A DNA stretch of 64,000 nucleotides from Paramesorhizobium sp049065735 (lineage in GTDB: Bacteria > Pseudomonadota > Alphaproteobacteria > Rhizobiales > Rhizobiaceae): positions 124,001 through 188,000 of the forward strand of contig NZ_JBAKHD010000006.1 in NCBI RefSeq assembly GCF_049065735.1, given 5' to 3'. Shown here in pieces: positions 25,348-33,927 of the stretch (its first letter is position 1; each line of letters starts with the position of its first letter). The notes under the pieces are model-generated. The model worked only from the letters and a program-made list of their open reading frames with translations. It made no database searches and was not told the DNA's origin. A program made the translations under genes and the position numbers.

Positions 25348-26954
25348 GCTTCCACCGCCCTTCCCTTGAGTGCGAAGAGCCCGCGCGGACGCTTCTGGAT
25401 GAAAAGGATGATGAGGACGAGCACGAGGATCTTCCCCAGCACCGCCCCGGCATAGGGCTCCAGGAATTTGTTGAGGATGCCGAGCGTGAAAGCGCCGACC
25501 AGCGTGCCCCAGAGATTGCCGACGCCGCCGAAGACCACCACCATGAAGCTGTCGATGATGTAGCCTTGGCCGAGATTGGGCGAGACATTGTCGATCTGCG
25601 AGAGCGCCACCCCGGCGATGCCGGCAATGCCGGAGCCGAGCGCGAAGGTGAGCGCATCGACCCAGGGCGTGCGGATACCCATGGAGGCGGCCATGGGGCG
25701 GTTCTGCGTCACCGCTCGCATTTGGAGGCCCATCGGCGTGCGCTTCAAGAGAAAGAGCAGCGCGGCGAAGACGACAAGCGCGAAGACGACGATCCAGAGC
25801 CGGTTCCAGGTGATGGTGAGACCGCCGAGTTCGAACGCGCCGGACATCCATGAGGGATTGCCGACTTCGCGGTTGGTCGGGCCGAAAATGGTGCGCACCC
25901 CCTGCTGGAGGATCAGCGAAATGCCCCAGGTGGCGAGCAGCGTCTCCAGCGGACGGCCATAGAGGAATCGGATGACGCCGCGCTCGATCGCCAGCCCGAC
26001 AAGGCCGGTGACGAGGAAGGCGAGCGGCAGCGCGATGGCGAGCGACCAGTCGAACAGCGCCGGAAAGGACGAGCGCACCACCTCCTGCACCACGAAAGTG
26101 GTGTAGGCGCCCAGCATCACCATCTCGCCATGAGCCATGTTGATGATGCCCATGACGCCGAAAGTAATGGCAAGGCCGATGGCCGCGAGCAGCAGCACGG
26201 AGCCCAGCGACAGGCCGTACCAGACATTCTGCCCCATGGCCCAGAGCTGCCGGCTTTGCTCGAACGAGGCGATGGCCGCCTCGATATCAGGCTTGAGGCT
26301 GGCATCGGCGGAACCGAGAGCGGAGGAGAGGATTTTCACCGCATCCTGCCCGCCCAAGGCGCGGATCGCGGCGACGGCTTGTCTTTTTTCGTCGACGGCA
26401 CGATTGGAAAGCAGCAGCGAGGCCGCGCGCGCCTGTTCCAGCACCGGCTTCACCGTCGCGCTCTTTTCTCGCGCCAGCGCCTGTTCGACGAGTTCGAGCG
26501 AGTCTTCCGAGGGCGCGGCAAGGATGGTCCGGGCCGCCTGCAGCCGCACCGCCTCGTCAGGACTCATCAGCGTCAGTGCGCCGATGGCATCACGCACGGC
26601 CCGGCGCAGGCTGTTGTTGATCTTGATCTTCTCCAGCCCCGCCTTGCCTTCCTTTCCTGCTTCCGCGCCGGTGACAGGGTCGATCAATATAAAATCGGAA
26701 CCTTGTTCCGGTTTGGCGATGAACACCTGCTTGTCAGCCTTGCGCTGATAAAGATCGCCCCCAGCCAGCGCTTCCAGCATCGGCACGAGCGTCAGGTCGC
26801 CGGTCCTGGCGAGTTCCTCGATCTGCTTGCGATTTTCCGAGAAATTGCCCTCGCCGAGGGCGTTGATCATGGGGCGGAGGTCGGCGGCATGCACAGGCGT
26901 AATTGCGAGGCAGATGGCAAACAGCAGCCATTGGAGAACCCTCTGCGTCAGCAA
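25344..26954 (-). CDS. urtB: Urea ABC transporter permease UrtB (TTG start after a repeat insertion)
   Basis: A LivH-like permease with an N-terminal periplasmic domain. From TTG 26954 it is 536 residues, the size I expect of alphaproteobacterial UrtB: signal peptide (LTQRVLQWLLFAICLAITPVHA), a helical repeat domain to about 225 (NALGEGNFSENRKQIEELARTG...), then about 8 membrane segments with GVMGIINMAHGEMVMLGAY and GRPLETLLATWGISLILQQ. The frame stays open upstream to ATG 27167, but those 71 extra residues encode a palindromic repeat (TPLCPTGHLPHKGGD) and would bury the signal peptide. The repeat edge supplies AGAGGGGGGT just before the TTG, a strong ribosome site. The true start needs experimental proof. 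Confidence 0.9.
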   Translation of the reverse strand: MLTQRVLQWLLFAICLAITPVHAADLRPMINALGEGNFSENRKQIEELARTGDLTLVPMLEALAGGDLYQRKADKQVFIAKPEQGSDFILIDPVTGAEAGKEGKAGLEKIKINNSLRRAVRDAIGALTLMSPDEAVRLQAARTILAAPSEDSLELVEQALAREKSATVKPVLEQARAASLLLSNRAVDEKRQAVAAIRALGGQDAVKILSSALGSADASLKPDIEAAIASFEQSRQLWAMGQNVWYGLSLGSVLLLAAIGLAITFGVMGIINMAHGEMVMLGAYTTFVVQEVVRSSFPALFDWSLAIALPLAFLVTGLVGLAIERGVIRFLYGRPLETLLATWGISLILQQGVRTIFGPTNREVGNPSWMSGAFELGGLTITWNRLWIVVFALVVFAALLFLLKRTPMGLQMRAVTQNRPMAASMGIRTPWVDALTFALGSGIAGIAGVALSQIDNVSPNLGQGYIIDSFMVVVFGGVGNLWGTLVGAFTLGILNKFLEPYAGAVLGKILVLVLIILFIQKRPRGLFALKGRAVEA

Positions 26955-26955
26955 T

Positions 26956-27113
26956 ACCCCCCTCTGCCCTGCCGGGCATCTCCCCCACAAGGGGGGAGAT
27001 CGGCCTTCATCGGTGACGGCTTTCAATCCTGCGGCGTTGACGGTTGGCGAAAGCGGGACTGACGGCCAATCTCCCCCCTTGTGGGGGAGATGCCCGGTAG
27101 GGCAGAGGGGGGT
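26956..27113. repeat. 158-bp palindromic repeat between urtA and urtB
   Basis: Arms at 26956-27005 and 27064-27113 are reverse complements over 50 bp with two mismatches (core CATCTCCCCCACAAGG), around a 58-bp loop. The element begins 2 bp upstream of the proposed urtB TTG start and ends 58 bp before the urtA stop. The family is widespread in Rhizobiales and often translates to CPxGHLPHKGG-like peptides. As RNA it makes a very stable hairpin inside the operon. Confidence 0.85.
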
Positions 27114-27171
27114 GTCACCGCGCCAACGCCTCCACTTCATCACCAACTGCTCCAGCCGCCTATCCATCAGC

Positions 27172-28461
27172 TTACGAACCCTTGCCGCCGCACTTGCCGG
27201 TGGCGACGTTGAAATTGCCGCAGGACATGGGGGCGCGCCAATCGGAGATCAGGTCCTTGGAGTCAGGCAGATAATCGGACCACTCGTCGCCGAGGACCAG
27301 GCCGGGCGTCTTCCACACCGTCTCGAACTGGCCATCGGTCTGGATTTCGCCGATCAGCACCGGCTTGGTGATGTGGTGGTTCGGCATCATCGTGGAATAG
27401 CCGCCCGTCAGGTTCGGCACCGAAACGCCGATCATCGCGTCGATCACCTTGTCCGGATCGGTCGATCCGGCCTTTTCGACGGCTTTCAGCCACATGTTGA
27501 AGCCGATATAATGCGCCTCCATCGGGTCGTTGGTCACGCGCTTGTCGTTCTTGGTGTAGGCGTGCCATTCCTTGATGAACTGGGCGTTAGCAGGCGTATC
27601 GACGGACTGGAAATAGTTCCACGCGGCGAGATGGCCGACCAGCGGGGCGGTGTCGAGACCGGCCAGTTCCTCCTCACCGACCGAGAAGGCCACTACCGGA
27701 ATATCCTCTGCCTTGACGCCCTGATTGGCGAGTTCCTTGTAGAAGGGCACGTTGGCGTCGCCATTGATGGTGGAAACCACCGCCGTCTTCTTGCCCGCCG
27801 AGCCGAATTTCTTGATATCGGAGACGATCGTCTGCCAGTCGGAATGACCGAAGGGCGTGTAGTTGATCATGATATCCTCGGGCGCGACACCCTTGGACTT
27901 CAAATAGGCTTCGAGAATCTTGTTGGTCGTGCGCGGATAGACATAATCGGTGCCGGCGAGCACCCAGCGCTCGACGCCCTCGTTTTCCATAAGGTAATCG
28001 ACGGCGGGGATCGCCTGCTGGTTGGGAGCCGCGCCGGTGTAGAAGACGTTGCGCTGGCTTTCCTCGCCCTCATACTGGACCGGGTAGAACAGGATCGAGT
28101 TCAGCTCCTCGAACACCGGCAGCACGGATTTGCGCGAAACGGACGTCCAGCAGCCGAACACCGCCGAAACCTTGTTGACCGCGATCAGCTCACGCGCCTT
28201 TTCGGCGAACAGCGGCCAATCGGAAGCGGGGTCTACCACCACGGCTTCCAGCTTCTTGCCGAGCAGCCCGCCCTTCTTGTTCTGCTCCTCGATGAGCATC
28301 AGCATGGCGTCCTTCAGCGTCGTCTCGGATATCGCCATGGTGCCGGAAAGCGAATGCAGGATGCCGACCTTGATCGTGTCGTCAGCCGCGAATGCCCCTT
28401 GCAGGGCGGTGGACGACAGGACGGCGGCAAGGAACGCGCCCGCAAGGCGTGATTTCATCAT
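27172..28461 (-). CDS. urtA: Urea ABC transporter substrate-binding protein UrtA
   Basis: A 429-residue periplasmic receptor. A signal peptide (MMKSRLAGAFLAAVLSSTALQGAFAADD) is followed by IKVGILHSLSGTMAISETTLKDA, the UrtA/FmdD/AmiC-type Leu/Ile/Val-binding fold, and conserved VFGCWTSVSRKSVLPVFEELNSILFYPVQYEGEE. It binds urea (family members also bind short amides) and hands it to UrtBC. The start at 28461 has AGAGGGG about 9 bp upstream. It heads an operon of 12 genes running to ureG, divergent from the hybrid kinase; a TACG-N8-CGTA palindrome sits between them. Confidence 0.96.
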   Translation of the reverse strand: MMKSRLAGAFLAAVLSSTALQGAFAADDTIKVGILHSLSGTMAISETTLKDAMLMLIEEQNKKGGLLGKKLEAVVVDPASDWPLFAEKARELIAVNKVSAVFGCWTSVSRKSVLPVFEELNSILFYPVQYEGEESQRNVFYTGAAPNQQAIPAVDYLMENEGVERWVLAGTDYVYPRTTNKILEAYLKSKGVAPEDIMINYTPFGHSDWQTIVSDIKKFGSAGKKTAVVSTINGDANVPFYKELANQGVKAEDIPVVAFSVGEEELAGLDTAPLVGHLAAWNYFQSVDTPANAQFIKEWHAYTKNDKRVTNDPMEAHYIGFNMWLKAVEKAGSTDPDKVIDAMIGVSVPNLTGGYSTMMPNHHITKPVLIGEIQTDGQFETVWKTPGLVLGDEWSDYLPDSKDLISDWRAPMSCGNFNVATGKCGGKGS

Positions 28462-28523
28462 CGGTTTGACCCCTCTTGTGTTTTGCTTGGGTGCACTATG
28501 GTCCGAGGGGGCCGCGCTGCACA

Positions 28524-28539
28524 TACGTCATATTGCGTA
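28524..28539. promoter_or_regulatory. Palindrome in the urtA/kinase divergent promoter region
   Basis: TACGTCATATTGCGTA is an inverted repeat (TACG-N8-CGTA) 63 bp before urtA and 99 bp before the kinase gene, placed where a regulator of either gene could bind. The LuxR-type response regulator encoded downstream of the kinase is the obvious candidate, by position only. Confidence 0.4.
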
Positions 28540-28637
28540 AGTCGCCGGTGCAAAGGGAGCATTTGCTCTGTTTTTATGCGATAAGCATGCGTGCTAACAA
28601 TTCATGCATCGGCGTAACAGCCGCAACAAGGGGAACC

Positions 28638-31600
28638 ATGGCCGCCCGCCAACGCATCATTCCGGTCCGGCGCGAGTATAATCGCTGGGTCGCCGACCAG
28701 ACGCTCGAGGATTACGCGCTTCGCTTTACCGCGAAGAGCGCGCGGCGTTTTTCCTCGCAGCGCATTTCGCAGACGGCCATCGGCGCAATTTCCTTTCTGG
28801 CGCTGGAAGCCATCGGCGGCGCGATCACTATGTCCTATGGCACGACCAACGCCATCGCCGCCATCGCCGCCGCGAGCCTCATGATCCTGCTCATCGGCCT
28901 GCCGATCAGCCGCTACGCGATCCGCCACGGCGTCGATATCGATCTTCTTACACGCGGCGCCAGCTTCGGCTATATTGGCTCGACCATCACCTCGCTCATC
29001 TATGCGAGCTTCACTTTCATCCTCTTCGCCATTGAAGCCTCGATCATGTCCGGGGCGCTGGAGTTGGCCTTCGGGCTGCCGCTCTGGATCGGCTATATCG
29101 TCAGCTCAGTGGCTGTGATCCCGCTCGTCACCTATGGTGTGCGGCTCATCTCTAAATTCCAGCTTCTCACCCAGCCCTTCTGGATCGTCCTCAACATCCT
29201 GCCCTTCGCCTTCATCGCCTATGCCGCCCCCGGCAGTTTCAGCGAATGGCTGGCCTTTGCCGGGGTCGGCCATGCCCCAGCCCCCGCGGGCACCATCGCC
29301 CCGTTTCATCTCGTCGCGTTCGGCGCGGCCTCCGCCGTTATCTTCGCCCTGACAGCGCAGATCGGCGAGCAGGTGGACTTTCTGCGCTTCCTCCCGGCAA
29401 ACGGACAGCGCAAGCTGCGGCATCGCATTGCCGTCTTTCTCGCCGGGGCCGGCTGGGTCGTCGTCGGCGCGCCGAAGCTGATCGCGGGCTCCTTCCTCGT
29501 CGTGCTGGCGCTGGGTGCAGGCGTTCCCGCCACCCGCGCCGCCGATCCCGCGCAGATGTATTTCACTGCCTTCGGCTACATGCTTCCCTCGCAGACGGCC
29601 GCGCTCATGCTGATGGTCGCCTTCGTGGTGGTGTCACAGCTGAAGATCAATGTGATGAACGCCTATGCCGGATCGCTCGCCTGGTCGAACTTCTTCTCCC
29701 GCTTAACCCACAGCCATCCGGGCCGGGTGATCTGGCTGGTATTCAATGTCGCCATCGCGCTTCTCCTGATGGAGCTCGGCATTTACCGCCTGCTGGAGGG
29801 AACGCTGGGAATTTTCGCCATCATCGCCATGGCGTGGCTTTGCACCATCTCGGCGGATCTCTTCATCAACAAAGCGCTCGGCCTGTCACCTCCTGGCATT
29901 GAATTCAAGCGCGCCCATCTCTACGATATCAACCCCGTCGGCCTCGGCGCAATGCTGTTTTCGGCGGGCATCGCCCTCACCGCGCATTTCGGCGCTTTCG
30001 GAGAGGCCGCCGCCTCGCTCGCCCCCTATATCGCCGCAATCGCGGCCTTCGTCGCCTCGCCCTTCATCGCCTGGATAACGAACGGCAAATATTACCTTGC
30101 CCGCAAGCCGCGGCGGAACTGGCGCCTCCACAACACCATCACCTGCTCGATCTGCGAGCATCCGTTCGAGCCGGAGGACATGGCCTGGTGCCCCGCCTAT
30201 GCCGCGCCGATCTGCTCGCTTTGCTGCTCGCTCGACAGCCGCTGCCACGATATGTGCAAGCCCAAGGCGCGCTTCCACGCGCAGGCCGGTTTCGTCGCCC
30301 GCTCCGTGCTCCCCCAGCCGATCATAGAAAAGCTCGTGACGCGGCTTGGCCGCTATGCCATCTCGGCGGCGCTTTCGATCGCTGCCATCGGCATCATCCT
30401 TGCCATGATCGCCCATCAGGCCGGCACCGCCTCGCCGGAGACGGCCGCGGTGGTGGAGCGCACGGTGGCCATCGTCTTCTTCGTCTTCGCCGTCATTGCC
30501 TGCGTCGCCTGCTGGTTCTATGTGCTGGCTCATGACAGCCGCGTCGTGGCGGAAGAGGAATCCTCACGCCAGAACACGCTGCTCCTGAAGGAAATCGCCG
30601 CGCACAAGAAGACCGACGCGGCCTTGCAGGAAGCCAAGGAGAAGGCTGAGGCGGCGAACCGCGCCAAGAGCCGCTATGTTGTGGGCCTCAGCCATGAGTT
30701 GCGCACGCCGCTCAACGCTGTGCTCGGCTATGCGCAATTGCTGGAACGGGACGAGAGCATTCCCGCCCCGCGCCAGCCGGCGATCAAGGCGATCCGCCGC
30801 AATGCCGAACATCTCTCCGGCCTCATCGACGGGCTGCTCGACATCTCGAAAATCGAGGCGGGCAAGCTGCAGGTCTATTCCAACGAGATCAACATCTACG
30901 ATTTCCTCGACCAGATCGTCGATATGTTCCGCTCGCAAGCGGTGGCGAAGGGCCTCGCCTTCGAATACAGCCGCGCGCCCTCGCTGCCCCTCTATGTGCG
31001 CACGGACGAGAAACGGCTGCGGCAGATCCTCGTCAATCTCATCTCCAACGCGCTGAAATTCACCGCCAGCGGCCATATCCGCCTCGATGTCGCCTATCGC
31101 AGCCAGGTCGCCACCTTTACGGTCGCCGATACCGGCCGGGGCATCGCGGAGAAGGATTTGCCGCGGATATTCGACCCCTTCCAGCGCGGCGAGGCGGAGC
31201 ATCTGGGTGGCATGCCCGGTCTCGGACTGGGCCTGACGATCACGCGGCTGCTCACCCAGACGCTGGGCGGCGAAATCGCCGTCACCAGCGTCAAAAACGA
31301 GGGCACGACCTTCCGCGTCCGGCTGATGCTGTCGGCGGTCGAGCGTCCGCAAGCGCTGCTCAAGCCCGCCCGCCGCGTCTGCGGCTATGAAGGGCCGCGC
31401 CGGACGATCCTGGTGGTCGATGACAATGAGGATCACCGCCGCCTGATGCTGGAGACGCTGACGCCGCTGGGTTTCGACGTGCGAATGGCGGGCGGCGGGG
31501 TGGAGTGCCTGGCGCTCGTGGACACCCTCAGCCCGGACCTGTTTCTGGTCGATATCTCCATGCCCGGCATGAATGGCTGGGAACTGGTGGAGCGGCTGCG

Positions 31601-32012
31601 GCAAGCCGGGCAGACGGCGCCCGTCATCATGCTCTCCGCCAATATCGGCGACGGCTCGACACGCCGCGCCGAGAGCGGCCATGACGACACGCTCGCCAAG
31701 CCGTTCGGCCTGCGCGAACTCTATGACAAGCTGGCGCTGCATTTGAAATTGCAATGGCGGTTCGAGGATGACGAGGGCGAAGTTTTAATCCCCGCGCCGG
31801 GCGGCCGGATCGTCCGGCCTGATCCCGCCCATGTGGCCGAGCTCATCCGGCTCGGCGAGATCGGTTATATCAGGGGAATCGAGGCGAAGCTTGGCGAGAT
31901 TGCGCGAGAGCCCCGCTATCAGCCCTTCGCCGACGCCCTGCGGGGCTATGTCGAGGCTTTCGATCTCGCCGGATACGACGCCTATCTGAAAGGACCCATC
32001 GGCCATGACTGA
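28638..32012 (+). CDS. NCS1-permease-like hybrid sensor histidine kinase/response regulator
   Basis: A 1124-residue membrane kinase. Residues about 1-490 resemble an NCS1 cytosine/purine permease, about 12 hydrophobic segments opening with WVADQTLEDYALRFTAKSARR and SFGYIGSTITSLIYASFTF. Residues 503-540 hold eight cysteines (C503, 506, 518, 526, 529, 530, 536, 540), a likely metal site. Two more membrane segments (about 570-640) and a coiled coil lead to the HisKA domain (H686 in SHELRTPLNAVLGY), an ATPase domain (DTGRGIAEKDLPRIFDPF near 830) and a receiver (D928-D929, phosphoacceptor D972). The layout parallels SLC5-fused CbrA/CrbS kinases but with another transporter family. It is divergent from urtA, so it probably senses or carries urea or a related nitrogen compound. 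ATG 28638 has AAGGGG upstream. Confidence 0.85.
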   Translation: MAARQRIIPVRREYNRWVADQTLEDYALRFTAKSARRFSSQRISQTAIGAISFLALEAIGGAITMSYGTTNAIAAIAAASLMILLIGLPISRYAIRHGVDIDLLTRGASFGYIGSTITSLIYASFTFILFAIEASIMSGALELAFGLPLWIGYIVSSVAVIPLVTYGVRLISKFQLLTQPFWIVLNILPFAFIAYAAPGSFSEWLAFAGVGHAPAPAGTIAPFHLVAFGAASAVIFALTAQIGEQVDFLRFLPANGQRKLRHRIAVFLAGAGWVVVGAPKLIAGSFLVVLALGAGVPATRAADPAQMYFTAFGYMLPSQTAALMLMVAFVVVSQLKINVMNAYAGSLAWSNFFSRLTHSHPGRVIWLVFNVAIALLLMELGIYRLLEGTLGIFAIIAMAWLCTISADLFINKALGLSPPGIEFKRAHLYDINPVGLGAMLFSAGIALTAHFGAFGEAAASLAPYIAAIAAFVASPFIAWITNGKYYLARKPRRNWRLHNTITCSICEHPFEPEDMAWCPAYAAPICSLCCSLDSRCHDMCKPKARFHAQAGFVARSVLPQPIIEKLVTRLGRYAISAALSIAAIGIILAMIAHQAGTASPETAAVVERTVAIVFFVFAVIACVACWFYVLAHDSRVVAEEESSRQNTLLLKEIAAHKKTDAALQEAKEKAEAANRAKSRYVVGLSHELRTPLNAVLGYAQLLERDESIPAPRQPAIKAIRRNAEHLSGLIDGLLDISKIEAGKLQVYSNEINIYDFLDQIVDMFRSQAVAKGLAFEYSRAPSLPLYVRTDEKRLRQILVNLISNALKFTASGHIRLDVAYRSQVATFTVADTGRGIAEKDLPRIFDPFQRGEAEHLGGMPGLGLGLTITRLLTQTLGGEIAVTSVKNEGTTFRVRLMLSAVERPQALLKPARRVCGYEGPRRTILVVDDNEDHRRLMLETLTPLGFDVRMAGGGVECLALVDTLSPDLFLVDISMPGMNGWELVERLRQAGQTAPVIMLSANIGDGSTRRAESGHDDTLAKPFGLRELYDKLALHLKLQWRFEDDEGEVLIPAPGGRIVRPDPAHVAELIRLGEIGYIRGIEAKLGEIAREPRYQPFADALRGYVEAFDLAGYDAYLKGPIGHD

Positions 32013-32919
32013 CCTTTCCACCCCGCGCGACATCGTTCTTCTGGTGGATGATTCCCCCGAGGCGCTCGGCTTTCTGACCGAAGCGCTGGAGCAATCCGGC
32101 TTTTCGGTGCTGATCGCCACATCGGGCGCATCGGCGCTCGCCATTGTCGAACGGATCACGCCCGACATCATCTTGCTCGATGCCGTCATGCCTGGCATGG
32201 ACGGGTTTGAGACGTGCCGGAGGCTGAAAGCAACCCCGGCGGCGAGCCAGATCCCGGTCGTCTTCATGACCGGCTTGACCGAAACGGAGCATGTGGTGCG
32301 GGCGCTCGACGCGGGCGGCGTCGATTATTTGACCAAGCCGATCAATATCGACGAATTGCGCGCCCGCATCCGCGTGCATCTGTCCAATGCCCGCTCCGCC
32401 CAAAGCGCGCGGGTGGCGCTTGATGCGGCCGGGCGTCACCTTCTCGCCGTCCATGGCGATGGCCGCGTGCGCTGGTCGACCCCGCAGGCGACCCGCCTTG
32501 TCAATGCCGCGACGGGTACGGAGGACGGCATGGGGGCGGTGGCCGCGCAAATCGGCCTCTGGATGCGCGACCAGCGCGGCGGCAAGGACAGCAGCTTCAC
32601 TATCCGGCAGAGCGGACAGTCGGGCCTCCACCTCTCCTATCTCGGAGCCATCGGCGCGGATGAATATCTTTTCCGCCTGACAGCCGAGAACCGGCTCAGC
32701 GACGACGAGATTCTACGCCAGCATTTTTCCCTGACCCAGCGCGAATCCGAAGTGCTCCTCTGGATCGCCAAGGGCAAGGCCAACCGGGACATCGGCGAGA
32801 TCCTCGGCCTCAGCGCCCGCACCGTGACCAAGCACCTCGAACAGATCTATGTGAAGCTCGGCGTGGAGAACCGGGCTTCCGCCGCGGTGAAGGCAACGCA
32901 TGTGTTGAGTGCGGTTTGA
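32005..32919 (+). CDS. LuxR-family response regulator
   Basis: A 304-residue response regulator. The receiver domain (10-125) has D15-D16, phosphoacceptor D59 in ILLDAVMPGMDG, T89 and K111. A middle region (about 130-230, HLLAVHGDGRVRWSTPQATRLV) is unassigned and looks like a small sensory or linker domain. The LuxR-type HTH is at about 235-292 (SLTQRESEVLLWIAKGKANRDIGEILGLSARTVTKHLEQIYVKL). It overlaps the kinase gene by 8 bp, which marks it as the cognate partner. Targets probably include the divergent urt-ure operon. No glutamate replaces the phosphoacceptor, so it should be phosphorylation-controlled. Confidence 0.93.
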   Translation: MTDLSTPRDIVLLVDDSPEALGFLTEALEQSGFSVLIATSGASALAIVERITPDIILLDAVMPGMDGFETCRRLKATPAASQIPVVFMTGLTETEHVVRALDAGGVDYLTKPINIDELRARIRVHLSNARSAQSARVALDAAGRHLLAVHGDGRVRWSTPQATRLVNAATGTEDGMGAVAAQIGLWMRDQRGGKDSSFTIRQSGQSGLHLSYLGAIGADEYLFRLTAENRLSDDEILRQHFSLTQRESEVLLWIAKGKANRDIGEILGLSARTVTKHLEQIYVKLGVENRASAAVKATHVLSAV

Positions 32920-32972
32920 TACGAGCAACGGAATCGCGAGGCGCCCCCTCTGTCCCGCCAACGCTTCCACGC

Positions 32973-33560
32973 TCAAAGCGAGCCGCTCAGCATCGCCACG
33001 CCGATGAGCGCGACCACGCCGCCGCCGAGCCGCATTGCCGGAATGGAGACACGCCCAACCGCAGCTCCAAGCCCGATGCCGATGGCATGAAGCAGCGCCG
33101 TCGCGGCCATGAAGCCCAGCGCATAGGCGAGGCCTGAATTGTCGAGCGGCATTTCCGTGCCATGCGCATGACCATGGAAGACGGCGAAGAGGCTGACGAC
33201 GGCCATCGCCATCGCAACGGGAGCCCTCCAGCGCAGCGCCACGGCAAGGCCCAGGACGACCAGCGAAGCGGCAATGCCGGTTTCAACGAAGGGCACAGCG
33301 ATGCCGTTCATTCCCGATATTCCGCCCAAGGCCATCATCAGGACGAAGCTCCCCGGCACCAGCCAAAGCGCCCGTCCTCCAAGGATAAAGGCAAAGGCGC
33401 CCACCGCGATCATCGCCAGCAGATGGTCGAGCCCGCCAATGGGATGCATGAAGCCATGGACGAGGCCGCCGGCCGGCCCGACGCCGGTATGGGCGTGGGC
33501 AATTGCCGGCATTGCCGCGATAAGGGCGGCGGTCAGTGCGAGCTTGGCTGATGATTTCAT
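32973..33560 (-). CDS. HupE/UreJ-family putative nickel transporter
   Basis: A 195-residue membrane protein. A signal peptide (MKSSAKLALTAALIAAMPAIAHA) is followed directly by HTGVGPAGGLVHGFMHPIGGLDHLLAMIAVGAFA, the HupE/UreJ signature with conserved histidines and the HPxxGxDH motif, and then FAVFHGHAHGTEMP. Six or so further hydrophobic segments fit a small secondary permease. HupE/UreJ proteins are linked to nickel (sometimes cobalt) uptake for hydrogenase or urease. Lying beside the urease locus and converging on the regulator gene, nickel for urease is the likely purpose. Confidence 0.88.
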   Translation of the reverse strand: MKSSAKLALTAALIAAMPAIAHAHTGVGPAGGLVHGFMHPIGGLDHLLAMIAVGAFAFILGGRALWLVPGSFVLMMALGGISGMNGIAVPFVETGIAASLVVLGLAVALRWRAPVAMAMAVVSLFAVFHGHAHGTEMPLDNSGLAYALGFMAATALLHAIGIGLGAAVGRVSIPAMRLGGGVVALIGVAMLSGSL

Positions 33561-33720
33561 TCTTTCGTTCCCCTGAAGCGTGACCCCGAGAAGATCACGC
33601 CGTTCTCATGAAAGCTTCGACCTTAACGCCCGGCGGTCGAAAGACAATCCGCGGCTTGGGCTCGGAATGGGGACGATTTGCGTATTGACGGTCCCGCCGG
33701 TCGCGGAGCCCGCAAAGGTT

Positions 33721-33925
33721 TAGAGTCTGTCAGGAATTCACTGAAACACGGCAGGATAACGCCTCGTCCGCCGTCCGGTCGACATTCTCTGGCTTGTCCC
33801 GAGAATCTGCCATAAGAAAATCAAAACAATTACCGTTCAGGCAAACCAGGACGTCGCAGATTCTCGGGACAAGCCCGAGAATGACGGCTGGGAAAACCGC
33901 TTCCGATTATCCCTGACAGACTCTA
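33721..33925. repeat. 205-bp MITE-like element with terminal inverted repeats
   Basis: The ends are TAGAGTCTGTCAGG (33721-33734) and its reverse complement (33912-33925). Each half also holds the ATTCTC-GGGCTTGTCCC-type core (33783-33811 and 33856-33885) in opposite orientation. It has no coding capacity and ends 3 bp from the macB stop codon. A solo arm of the same element is at 17598-17674, and the core alone recurs at 8160-8283. Confidence 0.78.
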
Positions 33926-33927
33926 GC

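Noticed and set aside
32936..32972. CCCCCTCTGTCCCGCCAACG between the response regulator and the HupE/UreJ-like gene as a repeat remnant
   Set aside because: Too short and without a partner arm; it may be chance similarity to the CT-rich edge of the urtA-urtB repeat.
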